Origin: CAISIP01 sp038247175
GTDB lineage: Bacteria; Pseudomonadota; Gammaproteobacteria; Burkholderiales; Burkholderiaceae_C
DNA: 10,815 nt
Direction of reading: 5' to 3'
NCBI GenBank assembly: GCA_038247175.1
Contig: JBBRVD010000131.1
Location: 1 to 10,815 of the forward strand
Within the stretch, counting starts at the first letter, position 1, and each line of letters begins with the position of its first letter. Positions 5,915 to 10,815 of the stretch are shown here, in pieces. The notes under the pieces were generated by a model. It worked only from the letters and a program-made list of their open reading frames with translations, made no database searches and was not told where the DNA came from. The position numbers and the translations under genes are program-made.

Positions 5915-7674
5915 ATCACGCCGGTCTTCAGCGCGTAACGCGCTGGAGCGCCCGGTTCGGTCGCCTGCAGTTCCCAGTGCCGGTCGTGGAAGGCAGCCAC
6001 CGAGGCGCGGTGGGCAATCGAGACGATGCCGCCGCCGGCCTTGTCGACCATGGCCAGCAGCTTGCGGTACACGGTCTCCTCGGTTTGCGCGTCCAGCGCG
6101 CTGGTGGCCTCGTCGGCAAACACCCACTGGGGTTGCTTGAGCAGCACCCGCGCGATCGCCAGGCGTTGCTTCTCGCCGCCCGAGAGTTTCTGGCTCCAGG
6201 CATCGACCCGGTCCAGTTCGCTGGCCAGGTTCGGCAGCAGCGCCTCGCTGAGTGCGGCCTGCATCTCGGCATCCGGATAGCGGTTGGCCGGCTCCGGGTA
6301 GGCCAGCGCATCGCGCAGCGTGCCATTGGGAAAATACGGTTGTTGCGGTATGAACATGCTGTTGCGGCTGCGCTGTATGTCGCCACCGGCGTAAGGCCAG
6401 ATGCCGGCCAGCGTACGGAACAAGGTCGATTTGCCACTGCCGGACGGGCCTTGCAGCAGGACGTGGTCTCCCGCAGCCACCTGCAGCGTGGTGTCCGCCA
6501 GCAGCGGCGTGCCGTTGGGCAGGGTGATTTCCAGATGGCGCGCTGCCATGGCCTCTCCGTCGATCATCTGCAAACGCTCGTTACCCGCTTCGGCCGTCGC
6601 GATCGCATCGTCGAAACCGGTCAGGCGGTCGGTCGTGGCGCGCCACGCGGCCAGGCTGCTGTAGTTGTCGACGAACCAGCTGAGCGAGTCCTGCACCCGG
6701 CCGAAGGCCGAGTTGATCTGCATCAGGCCGCCCAGGTTGATGCCGCCGCTGAAGTAGCGGGGCGCGGCAATGATCATCGGAAAGATCACGGCCGCCTGGC
6801 CGAAAAAGGTTGTGAACCAGATCAGGCTCTTTTGCGCCTTGATCAGTTGCAGGTAGTTCGACAGTACCGCAGTGAAACGCGTGCCCAGGTGTTCCTTCTC
6901 GACGCTCTGACCTCGGTCCAGCGCGATTGCTTCGCTGTATTCCCGCACCCGCACCATGTGGTGACGGAAATCCGCCTCCCGCCGCTGCTGTTCGAAGTTC
7001 AGCTGGATCTGGCGCCGCCCGATGTAGTGGGTGAGCACGCTGCCGACCAGGCAATACAGGATCGCCATCCAGACCATGAAGCCGGGAATCGTCACGTCCC
7101 GGCCCGCCAGGTTGAAGCTGAAAGTGCCCGACAGGCCCCACAGGATGCCGACAAAACTTGCCAGCGTGACGGTGGCGTTGAGTACGCCCATTGCCAGGCT
7201 GATGGTCTGGCTGGTGAACTGGTTGACGTCCTCCGAGATCCGCTGGTCGGGGTTGTCGGCCTTGATGCCGGCCTCGCTGGCGAAACGGGCCAGTTCCATG
7301 CGATAGAACGCGTCGCCGCCCAGCCAGCGCCGCAGGTAGTAGCCGGTCATCCAGCGCCGCCACTCCATCTCCAGCAGCTGCGTCAGGTAGAAGCGGTAGA
7401 CCGCGATCACGATCGCGATGAAGGCCAGATAGCTGAAGCGCCCGATCTGGCTCCAGAATGCGGCCTGGTCCTTGGCCTCCAGTGCGCTGTAGAACAGGTT
7501 GTACCACTGGTTGAACAACACGGCCATGTATACCGAGGCCAGGTTCAGCGCGATGATGGCTGCGAGCATGCTGCGCGCGCGCCATTTCTGCTCGGACTGG
7601 AAATACGGTGCCGACAGTTGCAGCACCCGTGCCGCAAAAGCCCTGAAACTGGCGAGTTTGTCGCGCATGCCCAT
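5911..7674 (-). CDS. ABC transporter, fused SbmA/BacA-like permease and ATPase (YddA-type)
   Basis: 587-residue inner-membrane half-transporter, expected to work as a homodimer. The N-terminal part (about 1-340) is an SbmA/BacA-type membrane domain with hydrophobic segments near 34-56, 80-105, 160-184, 195-217 and 285-310, and the loop EAGIKADNPDQRISEDV (134-150) typical of this group and of peroxisomal ABCD proteins. The C-terminal ATPase has Walker A GPSGSGKST (409-417), Q-loop region PQQPYFPNGTLRD (443-455), signature LSGGEKQ (498-504), Walker B WVFADEAT with Asp521 and Glu522, and H-loop His555. Relatives include E. coli YddA and M. tuberculosis Rv1819c, the latter an importer of hydrophilic compounds; the substrate and direction here are unknown. 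The start at 7674 has a GAGG ribosome site 7 nt upstream; a second ATG two codons later is possible. The gene begins only 18 nt after the terminator of the 5'-nucleotidase gene and ends overlapping queC by 4 nt. Confidence 0.93.
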   Translation of the reverse strand: MGMRDKLASFRAFAARVLQLSAPYFQSEQKWRARSMLAAIIALNLASVYMAVLFNQWYNLFYSALEAKDQAAFWSQIGRFSYLAFIAIVIAVYRFYLTQLLEMEWRRWMTGYYLRRWLGGDAFYRMELARFASEAGIKADNPDQRISEDVNQFTSQTISLAMGVLNATVTLASFVGILWGLSGTFSFNLAGRDVTIPGFMVWMAILYCLVGSVLTHYIGRRQIQLNFEQQRREADFRHHMVRVREYSEAIALDRGQSVEKEHLGTRFTAVLSNYLQLIKAQKSLIWFTTFFGQAAVIFPMIIAAPRYFSGGINLGGLMQINSAFGRVQDSLSWFVDNYSSLAAWRATTDRLTGFDDAIATAEAGNERLQMIDGEAMAARHLEITLPNGTPLLADTTLQVAAGDHVLLQGPSGSGKSTLFRTLAGIWPYAGGDIQRSRNSMFIPQQPYFPNGTLRDALAYPEPANRYPDAEMQAALSEALLPNLASELDRVDAWSQKLSGGEKQRLAIARVLLKQPQWVFADEATSALDAQTEETVYRKLLAMVDKAGGGIVSIAHRASVAAFHDRHWELQATEPGAPARYALKTGVI

Positions 7675-7692
7675 GTGAGGACCTCGTGAAGC

Positions 7693-7715
7693 AAAAAAAA
7701 GCCAGCAGGCCTGGC
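7693..7715 (-). terminator. Intrinsic terminator between the 5'-nucleotidase and ABC genes
   Basis: On the minus strand GCCAG-GCCTG-CTGGC (complement of 7715-7701) forms a 5-bp stem with a 5-nt loop, followed at once by eight T residues (complement of 7700-7693). It begins just after the 5'-nucleotidase stop codon at 7717-7719 and ends 18 nt before the ABC transporter ATG. The stem is short but GC-rich and the T tract is perfect, so at least partial termination is likely. Confidence 0.78.
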
Positions 7716-7716
7716 G

Positions 7717-8667
7717 TCAGAAAGGGGGGTTCGAAATACCGCTGGCCACATGGCCGGAAGGTACATGGCGCGCGGCAGACTCGATATGGCCGGTCTGGTC
7801 GTCGAAGAAGAAATCGGGCTCGAACTCGCGCAGGAATTCGCCCTTGGCCAAGCCACCGAGAAACATCGCCTCGTCGACCTCGATGTTCCAGTTCATCAGC
7901 GTGCGGATGGCCCGTTCATGGGCCGGCGCGCTGCGGGCCGTGACCAGCGCGGTGCGCACACGCATGGTCGGCGTGCTTTCCTGCTGCAACCGGTGCAGCG
8001 CGGCCAGCAGCGGCTTGAAAGGGCCTGCCAGCAGGGGCTGCGCGGCCTTTTCGATCTCATGCTGCTGAAATGCACTCAGGCCCTGCGCCTGGTAAACGCG
8101 TTCGGCCTCGTCGCTGAACAGCACCGCGTCGCCGTCGAACGCAATCCGCACCTCGCTCGGATGCGCTTCGCTGGCGCGGGCCGATTGCGGATAAACCTGC
8201 GCCGCCGGAACGCCGGCCTCGAGCGCGGCGCGCACGTCGCTCAGGTGGGCCGACAGGAACAGGTTGGCGTGCAGCGGCCTGAGGTAACGCCATGGCGGCT
8301 GGCCGCGGGTGAAGCTGCCGCGCTGGATGGCCAGGCCGTAGTGCTTGGCCGACCGGAACACCCGCATGCCCGAGACCGGGTCGTTGCGCGAGAGGATCAC
8401 CACCTCGACGGGCTGCGACGCGGGGCGTGCGGCGGTATCGCCGGCAGCGGCCTGCACCGTCTGGTTGAAGGCAAGCAGCTTGCGCACCAGTGAAAAAGCG
8501 ACACCGGGCTTGGCCGGCAGTTCCAGCCGGTCCAGTTGCAGCTGCATGTAGGCCTTGTCGCGATGCGGGCCGTCGCCTTGCTCGAACACCGTGTTCTCCT
8601 CCTCGAAGTCGAACAACGCGCGTGACGAGATCGCCACCACCAGTTTGCCTTCGAGTGACGCGCTCAT
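7717..8667 (-). CDS. 5'-nucleotidase, cytosolic cN-I-like family
   Basis: 316-residue protein resembling the family that contains vertebrate cytosolic 5'-nucleotidase IA and bacterial relatives (Pfam 5-nucleotidase family), a HAD-fold branch that removes phosphate from nucleoside monophosphates. Visible blocks: LVVAISSRALFDFEEEN (9-25), which aligns with the family's N-terminal SSRALF signature; ILSRNDP (91-97); FDGDAVLFSDE (177-187), the most diagnostic segment; LVTARSAPAHERAIRTL (241-257); FLGGLAKGEFL (269-279); and the acidic HAD-like FFFDDQ (286-291). No signal peptide is present, so it should act in the cytoplasm. The ATG at 8667 overlaps the ilvA stop codon in the sequence ATGA, so translation is probably coupled to ilvA. 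The frame is open far upstream inside ilvA, but only this start begins the recognisable protein. A terminator follows directly. The preferred nucleotide, and why it is tied to ilvA, are not clear from sequence. Confidence 0.88.
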   Translation of the reverse strand: MSASLEGKLVVAISSRALFDFEEENTVFEQGDGPHRDKAYMQLQLDRLELPAKPGVAFSLVRKLLAFNQTVQAAAGDTAARPASQPVEVVILSRNDPVSGMRVFRSAKHYGLAIQRGSFTRGQPPWRYLRPLHANLFLSAHLSDVRAALEAGVPAAQVYPQSARASEAHPSEVRIAFDGDAVLFSDEAERVYQAQGLSAFQQHEIEKAAQPLLAGPFKPLLAALHRLQQESTPTMRVRTALVTARSAPAHERAIRTLMNWNIEVDEAMFLGGLAKGEFLREFEPDFFFDDQTGHIESAARHVPSGHVASGISNPPF

Positions 8668-10220
8668 GACAGATGCTGCTGCAGAAACATCCGGTAGGCC
8701 GGATTGCCGGTTTCCTCGACGTACGGGTAAGCGAGCTCGCCCAGGAATGCGGCAAAGGCCTTCGCGTCGGTCGCTGGCACCTGCAGGCCGACCAGGATGC
8801 GGCCGTAATCGGCGCCCTGGTTGCGGTAATGGAACAGGCTGATGTTCCAGCCCGGCTGCATCAGGCTCAGGAACTTCATCAGCGCGCCCGGCCGCTCGGG
8901 GAAAACGAACCGCAACAGCCGCTCGTCGCGTGCCAATGCCGAAGGGCCGCCCACCATGTGGCGGATATGTTCCTGCGCCAGATCGTCGTGGGTCAGATCG
9001 ATGGCCTCGAAGCCATGCCTGTTGAAGTTGGCCGCGATCTTGCCGCTTTCGCCCTTGCCGTGGGTGGTCACGCCGACAAATACATGGGCCCGGTTCGCAT
9101 CGCTGATGCGGTAGCTGAATTCGGTCACGTTGCGCGCTCCGCCGGGCAGGTCGCCGATCACCTGGCAAAAACGCCGGAAACTGCCCCGTTCCTCGGGGAT
9201 CGTCACCGCGAACAAGGCCTCGCGTTCCTCGCCGACTTCGGCGCGCTCGGCCACAAAACGCAGCCGGTCGAAGTTCATGTTGGCGCCGCACAGGATGGCG
9301 GCGTAGGTCTCGCCACGGGTCTTGTGCGTCGCCACGTATTGCTTGATCGCCGCCACCGCCAGCGCACCGGCCGGCTCGACAATGCTGCGGGTGTCGATGA
9401 ATACATCCTTGATGGCCGCGCAGACGGCGTCGGTGTCCACCGTCATGAAGTCATCCACCAGGTTGCGCACGATGCGAAAGGTCTCCACGCCCACCAGCTT
9501 GACGGCGGTGCCGTCCGAAAACAGTCCCACGTCCGGAAGCACCAGGCGTTTTTTCGCGCTGACCGAACGCATCATTGCGTCCGAATCGCTCATCTGCACG
9601 CCGATGACCTTGACCTCGGGCCGCACCGCCTTGATGTAGTTGGCCACGCCGGAGATCAGGCCGCCGCCGCCGATGGCCACGAACACCGCATGCAGTTCGC
9701 CCTGGTGCTGGCGCAGGATTTCCATCGCCACCGTGCCCTGGCCGGCAATCACGTCCGGGTCGTCGAAGGGATGCACGAAAGTAAGACCCTGCTGCTGCTG
9801 CAATGCGACCGCATGGTCGTAGGCGTCGGAGTAGCTGTCGCCGAACAATACTGTCTCGCCGCCCAGGGCCTTGACGGCGTCCACCTTGAGCTGCGGCGTG
9901 GTGGTGGGCATCACGATCACGGCGCGCGTGCCCAGCTTGTGGGCGCTCAGCGCCACGCCTTGTGCGTGGTTGCCGGCAGACGCGCAGATCACGCCGCGCG
10001 CCAGTTCGTCGGCGCCCAGTTGCACCATCTTGTTGTAGGCGCCGCGCAGCTTGAAACTGCGCACCGGTTGCTGGTCCTCGCGTTTAAGCAGGACCTTGTT
10101 GTGCATGCGACGGCTCAGCTGCTTGGCCGGCTCCAGCGGTGTTTCCACCGCCACGTCGTAGACGCGGGCAGTCAGGATCTTTTTCAGGTAGTCGGCAGGG
10201 GTCAGGGATTTGGGTTTCAT
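8664..10220 (-). CDS. ilvA: Threonine ammonia-lyase, biosynthetic (threonine deaminase)
   Basis: 518-residue PLP enzyme that converts L-threonine to 2-oxobutanoate and ammonia, the committed step of isoleucine synthesis; E. coli IlvA is 514 residues. The PLP lysine is Lys57 in RSFKLRGAYNKM. SAGNHAQGVA (81-90) and the glycine-rich phosphate loop AIGGGGLISG (182-191) complete the fold-type II site. The C-terminal third has two ACT-like regulatory repeats, starting near ALFAVTIPEERGSF (335-348) and LLRFVFPERPGALMKF (435-450), as expected for an enzyme controlled by isoleucine and valine rather than the short catabolic TdcB type. ATG at 10220 is chosen because it gives the family length and lies about 16 nt downstream of the predicted transcription start. 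The frame is open upstream to 10520, but that part runs through the osmC gene. The stop overlaps the 5'-nucleotidase start by 4 nt. osmC is divergent. Confidence 0.97.
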   Translation of the reverse strand: MKPKSLTPADYLKKILTARVYDVAVETPLEPAKQLSRRMHNKVLLKREDQQPVRSFKLRGAYNKMVQLGADELARGVICASAGNHAQGVALSAHKLGTRAVIVMPTTTPQLKVDAVKALGGETVLFGDSYSDAYDHAVALQQQQGLTFVHPFDDPDVIAGQGTVAMEILRQHQGELHAVFVAIGGGGLISGVANYIKAVRPEVKVIGVQMSDSDAMMRSVSAKKRLVLPDVGLFSDGTAVKLVGVETFRIVRNLVDDFMTVDTDAVCAAIKDVFIDTRSIVEPAGALAVAAIKQYVATHKTRGETYAAILCGANMNFDRLRFVAERAEVGEEREALFAVTIPEERGSFRRFCQVIGDLPGGARNVTEFSYRISDANRAHVFVGVTTHGKGESGKIAANFNRHGFEAIDLTHDDLAQEHIRHMVGGPSALARDERLLRFVFPERPGALMKFLSLMQPGWNISLFHYRNQGADYGRILVGLQVPATDAKAFAAFLGELAYPYVEETGNPAYRMFLQQHLS

Positions 10221-10242
10221 GGGGCGCGCTTGCAGGCCTTGG

Positions 10243-10271
10243 ATGATAAGCGCCGTGCCCTTAGGTGAAAA
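10243..10271 (-). promoter_or_regulatory. Candidate sigma-70 promoter of ilvA
   Basis: On the minus strand a -35-like TTTTCA (complement of 10271-10266; 4 of 6 to TTGACA), a 17-nt spacer and a -10-like TATCAT (complement of 10248-10243; 5 of 6 to TATAAT). Transcription would start near 10236, leaving a leader of roughly 16 nt to the ATG at 10220. The -35 box overlaps the left arm of the inverted repeat at 10263-10312, so a protein binding there could control ilvA. Predicted from sequence only. Confidence 0.5.
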
Positions 10272-10312
10272 TGACGTTCGGTCGCGCCGACCGAGATGGC
10301 GCCCTTTCACCT
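10263..10312. promoter_or_regulatory. Nested inverted repeats in the ilvA/osmC control region
   Basis: Outer arms AGGTGAAA (10263-10270) and TTTCACCT (10305-10312) are perfect 8-bp complements. Inside them is a 17-nt palindrome, TCGGTCG-CGC-CGACCGA (10278-10294). Both repeats are centred within about 2 nt of each other (10286 and 10287.5). On the plus strand the structure is followed by T residues up to 10317, six in all counting the last base of the right arm, and then the osmC ribosome site GGAG at 10318-10321. It could be an operator, or an RNA hairpin with an attenuator-like T run in the osmC leader. The repeats are directly visible; the function is inferred. Confidence 0.6.
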
Positions 10313-10332
10313 TTTTTGGAGATCGACTCACC

Positions 10333-10782
10333 ATGGAATGCACCGTCAGCTGGACCGGACACGCGGGCACCCGTTCCGGCATGGGTTTTCTGGCCGAGAC
10401 CGGCTCCGGCCATACGCTGGTGATGGACGGCGCGCCGGACGCCGCCAAGCCCGAGAACGGTGGCCAGAACCTGGCGCCGCGCCCGTTGGAGACCCTGCTG
10501 GCCGGCACCGGCGGCTGCACCGCCTACGACGTGGTGCTGATCCTCAAGCGCGGACGTCATGACGTGCACCAGTGTTCGTGCAAACTCACGGCCGAACGGG
10601 CCGAGGCCGATCCGCGGGTGTTCACCGCGATCCACATGCATTTCAGCGTCAGCGGAAAGGGCATTCCCGCAACTGCGGTCGAACGGGCGATCGCGATGAG
10701 CCACGAGAAATACTGCTCGGCCAGCATCATGCTGGCCAAGACGGCCCGCATCACGACCAGTTTCGAGCTGGCCGAGGCCTGA
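10333..10782 (+). CDS. OsmC family protein (putative organic hydroperoxide reductase-like)
   Basis: 149-residue OsmC/Ohr-superfamily protein of usual length. The two reactive cysteines of the fold are present: Cys62 in LAGTGGCTAYDVV and Cys128 in SHEKYCSASIML, with the helix between them starting DVVLILKRGR. The pattern PRPLETLLAGTGGCTAYD resembles the YhfA-like branch of OsmC proteins more than classical OsmC or Ohr. Members with both cysteines can reduce organic hydroperoxides, but the physiological role of this branch is poorly defined. Extra cysteines sit at 80 and 82 (QCSC) and at Cys3. ATG at 10333 begins the conserved domain; GGAG lies 11 nt upstream, rather far for a Shine-Dalgarno. 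An in-frame extension to 10210 is rejected because it would run back across the control region and the ilvA start. The gene is divergent from ilvA, and its stop codon lies in the first unit of an 11-bp tandem repeat. Confidence 0.9.
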   Translation: MECTVSWTGHAGTRSGMGFLAETGSGHTLVMDGAPDAAKPENGGQNLAPRPLETLLAGTGGCTAYDVVLILKRGRHDVHQCSCKLTAERAEADPRVFTAIHMHFSVSGKGIPATAVERAIAMSHEKYCSASIMLAKTARITTSFELAEA

Positions 10783-10815
10783 GCGAGGCCTGAGCGGGGC
10801 CTGAGCAAGGTCTGA
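10774..10815 (+). repeat. 11-bp tandem repeat at the 3' end of osmC
   Basis: GAGGCCTGAGC at 10774-10784 is repeated exactly at 10785-10795, then with one change (GGGGCCTGAGC) at 10796-10806, and as a partial diverged copy (AAGGTCTGA) at 10807-10815, where the window ends. The osmC TGA stop (10780-10782) lies in the first unit. Because the unit length is not a multiple of three, TGA recurs at 10791, 10802 and 10813, placing stops in all three frames. Confidence 0.8.

Noticed and set aside
5704..7689. A 661-codon open frame on the plus strand opposite the ABC transporter
   Set aside because: It runs antisense to a gene with all ABC motifs. Its product is rich in Arg, Gln, His and Ala with no recognisable domain, as expected of a shadow frame in GC-rich coding DNA.
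7717..9291. One 524-residue minus-strand protein extending the 5'-nucleotidase into ilvA
   Set aside because: The extra N-terminal part lies out of frame inside ilvA and matches no domain. The ATG at 8667 overlapping the ilvA stop is a normal coupled start.
8673..10268. A 531-codon open frame on the plus strand opposite ilvA
   Set aside because: Antisense to a full-length IlvA with intact catalytic and regulatory motifs; the His/Ala/Gln-rich product has no family features.
10221..10520. N-terminal extension of IlvA to 10520
   Set aside because: It would run antisense through the osmC coding region and the control region. IlvA from 10220 already has full family length.

Overview
The window is GC-rich, densely packed bacterial chromosome. 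Protein features suggest a betaproteobacterium, probably order Burkholderiales and perhaps family Comamonadaceae: a QueC with the long SGGQDS...FDYGQRH...CETDFSGYPDCR signature, a two-regulatory-domain biosynthetic IlvA transcribed divergently from an OsmC protein, and a TRAP/SDR/TauD catabolic group. The taxonomic placement is inference. I see no tRNA, rRNA, CRISPR array, transposase or phage gene.

Layout. (1) Positions 2-1911, + strand: the 3' end of a TRAP transporter large permease, then an SDR oxidoreductase, then a TauD/TfdA-type 2-oxoglutarate dioxygenase. They are tightly spaced and look like the end of an uptake-and-oxidation operon whose substrate is unknown. (2) Positions 1929-4087, - strand: a class-2 polyphosphate kinase followed by a Tet-like MFS exporter and an intrinsic terminator, so regions 1 and 2 converge. 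(3) Positions 4088-4596: the only long gene-free stretch. Near its right end is a sequence closely matching a sigma-28 (FliA) flagellar promoter, pointing at a small Pro-rich hypothetical gene (4597-5103). (4) Positions 5204-5914: queC, for 7-deazaguanine (queuosine precursor) synthesis. Its stop codon shares the palindrome CTAG with the stop codon of the convergent ABC gene. (5) Positions 5911-10220, - strand: ilvA, then a cN-I-type 5'-nucleotidase that overlaps it by 4 nt (ATGA), then an intrinsic terminator, then an SbmA/BacA-like ABC half-transporter (YddA-type) that starts only 18 nt after the terminator. (6) Positions 10221-10332: a compact divergent control region between ilvA and osmC, holding two nested inverted repeats, one of which overlaps the predicted ilvA -35 box. 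(7) Positions 10333-10782: an OsmC-family protein, followed by an 11-bp tandem repeat that runs to the window edge.

Most genes are recognisable metabolic or transport families. The least explained parts are the putative FliA-driven hypothetical gene, the nested inverted repeats at ilvA/osmC, the terminator placed directly in front of the ABC gene, and the substrate of the TRAP/SDR/dioxygenase cassette. I found no clear evidence of an undescribed multi-gene system.
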